Below are positions 1 to 9,063 of a stretch of DNA of 62,983 nucleotides, in pieces; within the stretch, counting starts at the first letter, position 1; every line of letters begins with the position of its first letter. The DNA lies in the NCBI GenBank assembly GCA_947464335.1, contig CANHWG010000007.1, positions 1-62,983 of the forward strand, read 5' to 3'. The position numbers and the translations under genes are program-made. The DNA comes from Flavobacteriaceae bacterium. GTDB taxonomy: Bacteria; Bacteroidota; Bacteroidia; Flavobacteriales; Flavobacteriaceae. The notes beneath the pieces were generated by a model. The model was not told the origin of the DNA and made no database searches. It was given only the letters and a program-made list of their open reading frames with translations.

Positions 1-3000
1 GCTCCACAAGAAAATGAACTCAAGGTAATTAGAGCTACTGGCGGTGGTGTTACCGTCATTGTATTACCTAAATACGTCAATATCTCATCATTGATAACTG
101 CTGCTGCTCTAATAGTATACGTTGCCGTAAACGAACGCATCGCTTGTGGAATCGTTACAAAACGTGTTGGTAAAGTAACCTCTTGAACCTCGTTGGGCTG
201 TCCCGCTTGAATCTTAGTAATGATAAAACGATACTTAAGATTCGTGTACGGTGACAATGAATACGGTCTAGCCGAAACTGCATTTGAAAACGAAGTTAAG
301 GTAGCCGAAGTTGAAGTCATGTTTATTGTAGGAACTGAACAACCTTCAGATAACTGTCCGTTACAGTTGTCATCGATACCGTTGTAGCATATCTCGGTTA
401 CACCTGGATTGATAGCTGCGTTGTTATCGTCACAATCAACTTGAATATTAAGAGCAAGACTAACATCCACTGGCTCAGTAGCACCGTAACAAAGCGTTGA
501 GGTAGAATTTGGAGTTGGTGAATAACCATCACTATCAACATCTGAATAAAAACTTCCAGTTCTCCATACCAAGTTGTTAAAATCATCACAATCTAGTCCC
601 GATGAAGTCGAATTATAAAAGGACTCAACACTTCCACCGTAACAAACAGGATATAGCACGTTATCAAAACTATAACCATCCGCATCTAAATCAATATAGA
701 AATTACCAGTTCTCCACACTGTGTTATCAGCATCATTACAATCCGTACTATTAGTAACATATCCAACAGGTGCGCTTGTTGCTGATAATGTGGTAGCTAA
801 ATCTCCAAATCCATCACCATCAAAATCTCTATAATAAGTAATTAAGTCATTACTAAAATAAATATTATCAAGATATATCTGAGTGGTACTAGGAGCAACG
901 TTTTGTTCAATTTTGAAACCGTAAATATCATTTAAAGCACCAGGATAAGACGTTAAAGGAATACTCAAAGAATTCCAACCTGTTACAAGTGGACCTGTAG
1001 AATAATTTCTGTCTCCAGGAGCAAGTAGGAATACAAACATATTCGACAAAGGCGTGTTACAATAAATATCTAAATGCAAATGTGACATACCTGTATTTGT
1101 TAGATTTAAACGTCTTTCTGTTTGATCTACTAAACCGATAAATCCTAAATTATTTACTTGGATACAAGTATTGTCTCCATTAGCAAAACTAAAGTTGGCA
1201 GTTGTTCCTCCTGTCCAACTAGATCTTACTAATGTATAAGCTGGACTATTTGCATAAACTTGAGATGGAGTACCAGTATAAACTGAGATTACTTTGGCAG
1301 CATCTCTAGCTGGTGGTACAGGAGATGGTCCTGGTGGCGCAAAAGCTACTGTTAAAACAGCAGAAGTACTTCTTGCACCATAAATACCATCAGAGGCTAC
1401 AGTAGCAGTTATAGTTGAAGTACCACCACCCACAAAAGTTAAGGTATTGCCACTTACAGTTGCAACAGCTGTATTGCTACTGGTATAAGAAAAAGTCCCT
1501 GTACTATTAGTAGTAGGATTTACAAGTAAAAAAGGTGCATCTCCAACTACTACTGGCGAAGGTAAAGTTAACGCACCAATTGTAGGTGGTTGAAGCGTAG
1601 CCGCTCTGTAGAAATATATGTTATCTAAGTAAACTTGTTTAACTGGTGCTTGTGCTCCCGTTGGATTATTTAAATCAAAAAAACTAACGTTATTTAAATT
1701 TAAACCAGCAAACTCTGATAATGGAATATCAACACTAGTCCATCCGTTCAGTGGAGTACTAGTTACTCTTCTAACACCATTTAATTCAAACCATAGCGGA
1801 TTTTGATTTAATGAAAATACATCAATATGTAAATGAGTCATTTCAGAAACATTGGTCGCAGTAAAAGCCAATCGTGCTAAAGTAAAACCATTAAAGTACC
1901 TAGCGGTATCTCCTCCAGGAAGCGTAACATCTGATCCTGCAGCTCCCCAGTTAGGTGATGAAGAAGGTGCATATGCATTGCTGTAAAGAGAAATTCTATC
2001 CCAAGTATTTCTAGTTGGTGGTGTTGGTGCAGCTGGAGGTGTTACTGATAAAGTAGCTGTTGTGCTTCCTGAACCATAAGATCCATCGGCAGCTTGAGTT
2101 GCAGTAATAGTAGAAGATCCAGCACCTACAATAGTAACTGTATCACCACTAATGGTTGCTACATCTGTATTGCTACTGGTATACGTAAAGGAACCAACAC
2201 TATTTGAAGTTGGCGCTGTCAATGTAAATGGAGCCGCTCCTACTACTTGAGCAGGAACTGTAAATGCACCTAATGTAGGAGGTAATGTAGTTGCAGCTCT
2301 GTAAAAATACATATTATCTAAATAAACTGTTTTTCCACCAGAACCCACAATTTTAAACTCTTTTAAAGCAGTTGTTGTAAAACCAGATTGGCTTGTCCAT
2401 GCCGTTAAAGGAATATCATAACTAACCCATTGTCCTTGCGTTAATGCACCATAAGGAGCCGCTAGCGCTACCGATCTTTCACCTGTTGTATTACTAATTT
2501 GGAAAAATTGTAATGAAGTTTCATTAAACGTCCATACATCAACGTGAAAATGGGTCATTGCTGAAACATCAACATTACTTCCAAATACAATTCCTTGGTA
2601 ATTTAAATTCGATGCTCTCCAAACATTGTCTGTTCCGGCAAGTACAAGAGCTCCTGCACCTGCTTGACCCCATCCTGGATTGTAATTTCTGGTTCCAGGA
2701 ACTACCGTATAAGCTGCGTCACTAAATACAGAGAAAACATCCCATGCATTTCTTGCTGGAGGTGCAGTTGGTCCTGCCAAAGGAACAGTAGAACCCGTTA
2801 CAGTTAACGTTGCTGATATAGAACCTGTGGTAAAGAAACCACTTGCCGCTTGAGTAGCCGTAATCGTTGAAGTTCCTTGTCCTACAACAGTCACTGTACT
2901 ACCACTAATTGTTGCCACAGCTTCATTACTACTTGTGTATGTAAATGTTCCAGGGCTATCAGAAGTTGGAGCAGTTAAGCTAAATGGTGCATCACCATTA

Positions 3001-5036
3001 ACTTTTGCAATTGAATTGAAATTAGTGATCACTGGTGCACCACCGGTATAGAAATAAACATTGTCTATATAAATTTGGCGCGCAGTACCACCACTTTGTT
3101 CAAACTTAATTCCAGCGATATTGTTCAAAGCACCAGGATAGGTGGTGAGTGGAATGTCAAATGAATTCCATCCAGCTACTAGCGGACCTATTGAATAATT
3201 CCTATCAGTAGGAGCTAAAAGATTCAATATCATGGTAGTCATCGGTGTATTTACATAAATATCAACATGCATTTTAGTCATTCCAACCACACTAAAATTA
3301 CTAGCACCAACTAAACCAAAGAAACCTAAGTTGTTGACTTGGATGCATGTATTTGTACCGTTAGCAAAACTAAAATTAGAGTTAGTTGAACCTGTTGACC
3401 AACTCGCTTGCACTGCAGAAACTACATTAGCATAGGTTGTTGGTGTGCCTGTATATAAAGAAACCACTGAAGCGGCATCTCTCACAGGAGGAATTGGTGA
3501 AGCACCCGGTGCTGGAAAATTAACTACTAGATTAGCAGTTGTACTAGCAGAACCATAAACACCCGTAACAGCTGCTTGTGTTGCAGTTATTGTAGCAGTT
3601 CCGCCACCTACAATAGTAACAGTATTTCCACTGAACGTAACAATCCCTGCAGGACTTGCACTGTATGACCAGGCACCACTACTATTGGATGTAGGGTTTG
3701 TTAATGCAAAAGGAGCATCTCCAACAATTTTTGGACTAGGCACCGTTAAAGCACCAATTGTAGGAGGTTGGTCTGTAGCTGCTCTGTAAAAATAGATGTT
3801 ATCTAAATAAACCACTTTTACTGGTGCTGCTGCACCAGTAGGGTTATTTAAGTCAAAAAAGCTTACATTTCCTAAATTTAAACCTACGTAATCAGTTAAT
3901 GGAATGTCAAAACTAGCCCAACCATTCAAAGGAATGCTCGAAACTACTTTTCTATTGCTATTTATTTCGAACCAAAGCTGATTTTGATTTAATGTATATA
4001 CATCAATGTGTAATGTTGTCATTGCAGATATACTTCTAGCTGCAAAAGCTAATCTAGCTAAGGTAAAGCCATTAAAATAACGTGCATTATTACCAGCTGA
4101 TGTCAAAACATCAGTTCCGTGTTGCCAAGTTGCTCCACTTGTTGCAGTATAAGAATCACTATATAAAGAAACAACATCCCAAGCATTTCTCGCTGGTGGT
4201 GTTGGAGCTGAAGGAGGTGGTGGAGGTGTTACATTAAAAGTAGCTGTGCTAGAAGTTGCAGCAAATGTTCCGTCAGAAATTTGTGATGCAGTTATAGTAG
4301 CAGAACCGCTAGTACCAACTTGTATTTGATTTCCATTTACAATAGTACCTACGGCAGTGTTGCTGCTTGCATATGTAAAAGGACTTGTATTGTTAGAAGT
4401 AGGAGGTGTAATTGTAAAAGTAGCATCACCTACTAATTTACTTGGTACGGTAAACGTACCAACTGTTGCACTTGGGAGAGCAAGAGGTCCGGTAATATTA
4501 TCTACATAAAGTGTTCGTGCGGCTGCGTTACCTGCCGCAAAACTTACATCAGCTGCACTTGGCCAATAAGGATGTAAAACAAAAGCAGAATACGTGCCAT
4601 TTGCAGCAGCTGCCTTGCCATCACGCACTGAATTGAATGTAAAACTACACGTTTGCCATGTGTTTGTACCTGTGTACTCGACAACAGCTGCGGCTTCCGG
4701 AGCACCAGCAATTCCGCCGTTAACTTTCACTAAGAAAAACAAAGGTCCAGAAGCATAAACGTCAATAGACATTGTTCTGGTGGTTGCCGCTGTCAAATTA
4801 AGATTCCTTGTTAATGAAAGATTAACACCTTGCCATTGTGCTGAACCAGTATTACCAACGAACTTGACAACTTGGGTTGTGTTAGTTCCTGGTCCGGCTT
4901 CTCGTGTGACTGTCGGTGCGGGGCCACTTGCAAATGGTGCCCCATTTATTCCGCCAGATTCAAAATCTTGGGCTATGCCCTGGGAATATCCTAATGAAAT
5001 AGTCATCAGGAAAAATAATAAGAAAAATTTTTTCAT
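1..5036 (-). CDS. Large secreted modular adhesin-like protein (C-terminus outside window)
   Basis: Open frame of at least 1678 codons starting at the ATG at 5036 and running off the left edge. The N-terminus (MKKFFLLFFLM...) is a Sec signal peptide ending near residue 20. Then follow six modules of about 240 residues, each pairing an Ig-like segment (VGDAPF..., TATITATQ) with a beta-sandwich segment ending in a YLDNIYFY-type strand that resembles carbohydrate-binding folds. Nearest the left edge are calcium-binding type DxDxDGY repeats and a MopE-like motif (DCDDNNAAINPG, CYNGIDDNCNG). Probably exported to the cell surface. A type IX sorting domain would be expected beyond the edge but cannot be seen. 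A polysaccharide-binding or adhesive role is inferred; no enzymatic domain is visible. Confidence 0.85.
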   Translation of the reverse strand, partial: MKKFFLLFFLMTISLGYSQGIAQDFESGGINGAPFASGPAPTVTREAGPGTNTTQVVKFVGNTGSAQWQGVNLSLTRNLNLTAATTRTMSIDVYASGPLFFLVKVNGGIAGAPEAAAVVEYTGTNTWQTCSFTFNSVRDGKAAAANGTYSAFVLHPYWPSAADVSFAAGNAAARTLYVDNITGPLALPSATVGTFTVPSKLVGDATFTITPPTSNNTSPFTYASSNTAVGTIVNGNQIQVGTSGSATITASQISDGTFAATSSTATFNVTPPPPPSAPTPPARNAWDVVSLYSDSYTATSGATWQHGTDVLTSAGNNARYFNGFTLARLAFAARSISAMTTLHIDVYTLNQNQLWFEINSNRKVVSSIPLNGWASFDIPLTDYVGLNLGNVSFFDLNNPTGAAAPVKVVYLDNIYFYRAATDQPPTIGALTVPSPKIVGDAPFALTNPTSNSSGAWSYSASPAGIVTFSGNTVTIVGGGTATITATQAAVTGVYGSASTTANLVVNFPAPGASPIPPVRDAASVVSLYTGTPTTYANVVSAVQASWSTGSTNSNFSFANGTNTCIQVNNLGFFGLVGASNFSVVGMTKMHVDIYVNTPMTTMILNLLAPTDRNYSIGPLVAGWNSFDIPLTTYPGALNNIAGIKFEQSGGTARQIYIDNVYFYTGGAPVITNFNSIAKVNGDAPFSLTAPTSDSPGTFTYTSSNEAVATISGSTVTVVGQGTSTITATQAASGFFTTGSISATLTVTGSTVPLAGPTAPPARNAWDVFSVFSDAAYTVVPGTRNYNPGWGQAGAGALVLAGTDNVWRASNLNYQGIVFGSNVDVSAMTHFHVDVWTFNETSLQFFQISNTTGERSVALAAPYGALTQGQWVSYDIPLTAWTSQSGFTTTALKEFKIVGSGGKTVYLDNMYFYRAATTLPPTLGAFTVPAQVVGAAPFTLTAPTSNSVGSFTYTSSNTDVATISGDTVTIVGAGSSTITATQAADGSYGSGSTTATLSVTPPAAPTPPTRNTWDRISLYSNAYAPSSSPNWGAAGSDVTLPGGDTARYFNGFTLARLAFTATNVSEMTHLHIDVFSLNQNPLWFELNGVRRVTSTPLNGWTSVDIPLSEFAGLNLNNVSFFDLNNPTGAQAPVKQVYLDNIYFYRAATLQPPTIGALTLPSPVVVGDAPFLLVNPTTNSTGTFSYTSSNTAVATVSGNTLTFVGGGTSTITATVASDGIYGARSTSAVLTVAFAPPGPSPVPPARDAAKVISVYTGTPSQVYANSPAYTLVRSSWTGGTTANFSFANGDNTCIQVNNLGFIGLVDQTERRLNLTNTGMSHLHLDIYCNTPLSNMFVFLLAPGDRNYSTGPLVTGWNSLSIPLTSYPGALNDIYGFKIEQNVAPSTTQIYLDNIYFSNDLITYYRDFDGDGFGDLATTLSATSAPVGYVTNSTDCNDADNTVWRTGNFYIDLDADGYSFDNVLYPVCYGGSVESFYNSTSSGLDCDDFNNLVWRTGSFYSDVDSDGYSPTPNSTSTLCYGATEPVDVSLALNIQVDCDDNNAAINPGVTEICYNGIDDNCNGQLSEGCSVPTINMTSTSATLTSFSNAVSARPYSLSPYTNLKYRFIITKIQAGQPNEVQEVTLPTRFVTIPQAMRSFTATYTIRAAAVINDEILTYLGNTMTVTPPPVALITLSSFSCG
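855..4990 (-). repeat. Six tandem ~725-bp modules inside the adhesin gene
   Basis: The codons for the YLDN(I/V)YFY strand recur near 4495, 3785, 3050, 2305, 1610 and 860. By sequence the modules fall into types. In transcription order they read D (divergent), B, A, C, B, A. The B copies share a stretch coding for ...NNPTGA.APVK.VYLDN (near 3820 and 1655) and the A copies share a GTxTCIQVNNLGFxGL stretch (near 3340 and 1150). The B-A pair therefore recurs with a period of about 2.18 kb, which points to duplication of a multi-module block. Confidence 0.75.
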
Positions 5037-5097
5037 GTTAAAAAAGTTTTAATTCATGTAATTGTTTTTTTTTAGGTTTCTTAAAATTTTGGGTTTT

Positions 5098-5105
5098 CAA
5101 ATATA
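5098..5105 (-). promoter_or_regulatory. Candidate -7 box of the adhesin gene
   Basis: The minus strand reads TATATTTG, an exact match to the Bacteroidota -7 consensus TAnnTTTG, about 60 nt upstream of the adhesin ATG. No convincing -33 TTG lies at the usual distance, so this rests on the -7 box alone. Confidence 0.45.
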
Positions 5106-5810
5106 ACAGAGAAGTTTAGTTTAAGAGAGTTTGGGCAACTGTATAAAAACCATACAAAAAATAATTTATCCTTTAAAAATGGTATTACGCCCCGCTAACA
5201 AAACTTTTTAGAGTTTTAGAACTAAATTAGAGCACCATTTACGGTAATTAAATTATAATTTTAAATAAACATGTTGTAGTAATGTTGAGTTATTTTATTT
5301 TTATTTTTACAGTTTCTTTAAGAATGTTTCCTTTAATCAAATAAAAATATGTAAAGTATTTAGCGTAAAAAAAGACATTGTGTAAAAAAAATATTAATTT
5401 GTTATGCTATTATTACATATTAATCTTCAAAAAAGAGAAATTCATAATTACAGAATTATCGGTTGAACCAGATTTTTCAAAATACCATTTTAAACTAGTA
5501 GCAATAGAGAGCAGAAGATTAAAAACAAAACAACACACTAACTTGATATTAAAAAACAATTATAGCTACTATAAAACGGTTTCTAACCCATTTGTTAAAT
5601 TGTTAAAGCGAAAGATGGAGTATTTTTATGAAGTAAAACGTAGCAAAAATATGGGTTTTCATCACACTCGATGTGGTGTATAGAGAATCCTTTAATTAAA
5701 CTGTCTTTTTATGTCATCCTGAGTGAAATTGAAGGGTGATTTGCTATCTAGAAGCACTTGAACTAACTAAAAATAATTATTAAATCCTTATTTCACCAAA
5801 GATTGGAAAA
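5106..5810. other. Intergenic gap, no convincing gene
   Basis: About 700 bp between two minus-strand genes, very AT-rich. It holds the 5' side of the adhesin promoter, a partial REP-like arm near 5711-5745, and the 3' side of the S74-protein gene. A 101-codon plus-strand open frame (5378-5683) shows no recognisable domain or start context and is not called. Confidence 0.6.
5711..5745. repeat. Degenerate REP-like half element
   Basis: The segment begins GTCATCCTGAGTGAAATTGA and continues with AGGG. It resembles one arm of the GTCATTCCGA...-type palindromes seen complete at 13104-13180 and 59764-59836. No partner arm is evident here. Confidence 0.4.
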
Positions 5811-8057
5811 CTATTTTCTCTCCAAAGCTTCCAAGCGTTTTAGTATAGTCGCATTGGTTTTGATAAGTTCGTCATTGGCTTTTTTAAGGGCTTCAATTTC
5901 TTCTTGTTGCTCTTGAATTGCTTTTATCGATATTGGCAAAAAATCATTGTAACGAACGCCAAACATACCGTTTGGGGTGATACTAACAATCCCATTATTA
6001 GTTGATCTAGCATTTTGAAGTGCTATATCCAATTCTTGTGCAATGAAACCATATTCCGTTTTTTTATTTATATCATCAGTACGAAAATAGGAAACAGGAC
6101 GAATTGTTTTTATAAAATCTAATCCTAAAGGAGAGTCTTTAATATCCGATTTCAATCTTCTATCAGATGAAGTCGTCCAACTTGGAGCATGTACATATGC
6201 AGCACCAGCGATACCTGTTCCTCCGATTACTATTTTATAACCGCCAGCTACAATACCTGAACCAATTACAATTTCATTAGTTCCAGCTGCATTTGGTTGA
6301 GCATTGGCGCCAATTGCTACATTATCTGTACCACCAGAAATATTTGACCCTGCACTAAAACCAACCACAGTATTTCTAGTGGCGCCTCCACTGGCAGAAA
6401 CTAAAGCATTAGATCCTATCGCCACAGAATTAGTCATACTTCCAATCCCTATCATTGCGTTATAACCAACGGCTACATTATCTCTGGCAGCGCTGTTATT
6501 TACACCTTGTAAAGCTCCAGAACCAACTGCTGTATTGTTAAGAGAAGTAGTTGGACTTGCTGTTAAAGCATTGTACCCTATCGCTGTATTGCCAGCTCCT
6601 CCATTAAGTGTTGCTAAAGCACCACTACCTAAAGCTGTATTTCTATCTCCTGTACTACCCGCCTGCAATGTATTTATTGCTAAGGCATTAAAACCAACGG
6701 CTGTATTATTACTAGGTGAACCATTAGCTGCCAAAGCATTGGTGCCAAAAGCGGTATTATTTGTACCCGTATTTACAGCTAAAGAACTTACACCAAGAGC
6801 GGTACTATTAGCTCCTATAAACCCTGCGGCTGTACTACTTCTCCTAAAAGCTAAATCAAAACCATCAAGAGTTCCTATAAAACTGCCTGCAGCTCCAACT
6901 GTATTTCCTGTGGTTAGCCAACCAGTTGAAGGTCCAGTGTTAAATCGTTCCCATCGATTTGATGCATTCCAAAAATAAAACCCTGGTGTAACTATTCCAA
7001 AAGCAGCATTTGTAGTAGTGCTTGTATTATAAATGATCTCGGAAAGTGTAGGTACGGTTGAAAGTGGCGCTTGAAAATTAGCACCCAATGTTAATGGTAT
7101 TCTTGGTATTAGCAAACCATTATTTGATGAAACAATATCCAAAGCCGCTTGCGGTGCTAAAACATTTACTCCGATAGTTCTTGTCGTATTTACTCCAGAA
7201 GTAAGTGCACCTGCCATACTTCCAAATAATGTATTTCCAATATTCAGTTGATCATTATTAGCAGCAACTGGAGCAACCGTACTAGCGCCTATCATGATAT
7301 TATTAGAACCTGTTAAGGCAAAACCAGCATCAAATCCGAAGGCTGTATTATTAGTCCCACTAACATTTGAACCTAAAGCTCTATATCCAAAGGCACTATT
7401 ACCTGCCGCAGTATTCGCAATCAAAGAGTTAAAACCAACAGCAGTATTATTTGCCGATGAAATATTGGCCGCCAAGGCACTTGTTCCTACAGCAACATTT
7501 GCTGCTCCCGTAGTATTTGCTGTTAAAGCATTATTTCCAAACGCTGAACTAGTAGAAGCTGCACCCAAAGTCAAAGCACCTAATCCAAATGATGTACTTG
7601 TAGCTCCAATTTTTCCTGCAGCCAAGTCATTTCTTCTAAAAGCGACATCAACATTGGTCGATGCTGCAGTTCCTATATAATTCGTTCCATCTACTATTCC
7701 TGTATTTCCAGTTGTGGTCCAATCGTTTGAAGAACCAGTCCCACCAACACGTTCCCAAACAGTACCATTAAAAAAATAAAAACCCACAGCAGTAACGTTA
7801 ATTGTCGTACCTGAAGCAGTTCCTGTTAACACATCATTTACATAAATAATGGTAGAGGTTGGAATGGTAGTCATACTTTGAGCCCGTTGCCTTGTAACTC
7901 TTGGTATTAAAATCCCATCGACGGAAGTACTTGTTCCAGTAGGGTTTACCGCAACAACATCGAGTGTAGCTGTTGGAGAAGTTGTACCGATTCCTACTTG
8001 GGCATTTATTCCAAATGAAATGAAAAGCAAAAATGACGAAAATAAAAATAATTTCAT
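5811..8057 (-). CDS. Secreted S74-domain (tail-fibre-like) protein with YadA-head-like repeats
   Basis: From the ATG at 8057 the protein has 748 residues and opens with a clear signal peptide (MKLFLFSSFLLF...NAQ). An in-frame ATG at 8084 would put nine polar residues ahead of it, so the inner start is preferred. The central part is built from short repeats of the kind NNTAVGFNAL and NTAFG, typical of left-handed beta-roll heads of trimeric adhesins. Residues ~630-748 form a Peptidase_S74 intramolecular chaperone: TSSDRRLKSDI contains the Ser and Lys of the self-cleavage motif, followed by EYGFIAQEL and a C-terminal coiled coil. Two large units (about 20-300 and 300-600) repeat the order LIPR...IIY...GFYF.N...WER...FRR...AFG. 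Probably a trimeric surface fibre; its ligand is unknown. Confidence 0.85.
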   Translation of the reverse strand: MKLFLFSSFLLFISFGINAQVGIGTTSPTATLDVVAVNPTGTSTSVDGILIPRVTRQRAQSMTTIPTSTIIYVNDVLTGTASGTTINVTAVGFYFFNGTVWERVGGTGSSNDWTTTGNTGIVDGTNYIGTAASTNVDVAFRRNDLAAGKIGATSTSFGLGALTLGAASTSSAFGNNALTANTTGAANVAVGTSALAANISSANNTAVGFNSLIANTAAGNSAFGYRALGSNVSGTNNTAFGFDAGFALTGSNNIMIGASTVAPVAANNDQLNIGNTLFGSMAGALTSGVNTTRTIGVNVLAPQAALDIVSSNNGLLIPRIPLTLGANFQAPLSTVPTLSEIIYNTSTTTNAAFGIVTPGFYFWNASNRWERFNTGPSTGWLTTGNTVGAAGSFIGTLDGFDLAFRRSSTAAGFIGANSTALGVSSLAVNTGTNNTAFGTNALAANGSPSNNTAVGFNALAINTLQAGSTGDRNTALGSGALATLNGGAGNTAIGYNALTASPTTSLNNTAVGSGALQGVNNSAARDNVAVGYNAMIGIGSMTNSVAIGSNALVSASGGATRNTVVGFSAGSNISGGTDNVAIGANAQPNAAGTNEIVIGSGIVAGGYKIVIGGTGIAGAAYVHAPSWTTSSDRRLKSDIKDSPLGLDFIKTIRPVSYFRTDDINKKTEYGFIAQELDIALQNARSTNNGIVSITPNGMFGVRYNDFLPISIKAIQEQQEEIEALKKANDELIKTNATILKRLEALERK

Positions 8058-8084
8058 GTTTTGTAATTTGAAGTTATCAAACAT

Positions 8085-8547
8085 ATTTTTGGAATGGTAG
8101 GTAGTCCAATATGATATTATATTTCAAAAGAATTGGGAAATTAAAAATAATCAAGAATTCATTTAATACTACAAACGAAATATATAAATTAACTATACAA
8201 AAATACAAAGTACAACAATTGCCATAATTATCCGTAATACTCTATTTAAAAGGAGATTTTTGTTTACAATATTTATTTTTAACACTAAAAAAATACGTTT
8301 TGTATTGTTTATGTATAGTTTTTTAGATCTTATAATTTATCCAAAATTTAAAAATATTAATTCCAATTACATCTTCTTATGACACAAAATCGTTGTTTAA
8401 AGAAAATAAATGTAAAATAATGTTATCCATTAAACAATTAATTTAGTCACATCATGTAACGCTATCTTAAACAAAAGATTAATTTCTCTCCTTTTTTTTT
8501 TAACTAAAAATTAAAAAACACAAATGCCTAAAATTTAACATAAATAC
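8085..8547. other. Divergent intergenic region
   Basis: About 460 bp of very AT-rich sequence between the S74-protein gene and the MarR gene. On the minus strand a TATTTTTG box (8198-8205) could serve the S74 gene but lies about 140 nt from its ATG. No small gene or stable hairpin stands out. Confidence 0.4.
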
Positions 8548-8559
8548 TATGCGTGCATA
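8548..8559. promoter_or_regulatory. Candidate MarR operator (TATGC-GT-GCATA)
   Basis: A 12-bp palindrome with perfect 5-bp arms lies 12 nt upstream of the -7 box of the MarR gene. This is the position where a bound repressor would block the promoter. MarR proteins usually bind such short palindromes in their own promoters, so autoregulation of the fad operon is inferred. Confidence 0.4.
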
Positions 8560-8571
8560 ATATTTTTTTTA

Positions 8572-8579
8572 TACCTTTG
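8572..8579 (+). promoter_or_regulatory. -7 box of the marR-fad operon
   Basis: TACCTTTG matches TAnnTTTG exactly, 28 nt upstream of the MarR start codon. It probably drives the whole marR-fadN-fadA-fadE unit, since fadN follows marR by 24 nt. Confidence 0.55.
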
Positions 8580-8607
8580 AAATCCAAACCTAATCATTTT
8601 AATAAAT

Positions 8608-9039
8608 ATGAAAGACAAAACCATAGATTATATGCTCCGGGCAACATGGCAAGCAGTTGCAAGAATGTATAATGAAGAAGCTTCGAAATTTGATGGGTCT
8701 ATGGCAATTGGTTTTGCGCTTTTAAGCATTGATAAAGAAGAAGGAACACCTTCAACTTATATCAGTAATCGAATGGGGATGGAAGCCACTAGCTTAACTA
8801 GAACCTTAAAAACCTTAGAAGAAAAAGGATTAATCATACGAAAAAAAAATCCAGAAGATGGTCGTGGTGTGTTAATTTATCTTACTGACTTGGGCAAACA
8901 AATGAGAGAACATTCAAAAAGTACCGTGTTAAAATTTAATGATGTCATTAAACATAACATCCCAAATGAAAAGCTACAACACTTTATAGAAGTAGCCGAG
9001 ACCATTAATGAATTGATAACCGAAAAAAAAATATTCTAA
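8608..9039 (+). CDS. MarR-family transcriptional regulator
   Basis: A 143-residue protein with the winged-helix core of MarR: a helix-turn-helix around residues 50-75 (TYISNRMGMEATSLTRTLKTLEEKGL), a wing with KNPEDGRGVLIYLT, and flanking dimerisation helices. It stands first, 24 nt before the beta-oxidation genes, so it most likely senses an acyl-CoA or fatty acid and controls their expression. The effector is not visible from sequence. Length and architecture are normal for the family. Confidence 0.9.
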   Translation: MKDKTIDYMLRATWQAVARMYNEEASKFDGSMAIGFALLSIDKEEGTPSTYISNRMGMEATSLTRTLKTLEEKGLIIRKKNPEDGRGVLIYLTDLGKQMREHSKSTVLKFNDVIKHNIPNEKLQHFIEVAETINELITEKKIF

Positions 9040-9063
9040 CTAAAAACTACAAACAGTTTATAA

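Noticed and set aside
5378..5683. 101-codon plus-strand open frame in the adhesin/S74 intergenic gap
   Set aside because: No recognisable domain, no promoter box or start context, low-complexity composition in a very AT-rich region; probably a chance open frame.
6535..7680. Plus-strand open frames of 147 and 128 codons opposite the S74 protein gene
   Set aside because: Ala/Val/Pro/Leu-rich antisense shadows of the repetitive head-repeat codons, with no independent signals.
5811..8057. Prophage tail fibre
   Set aside because: The protein has a Sec signal peptide, and no other phage gene is present in the window.
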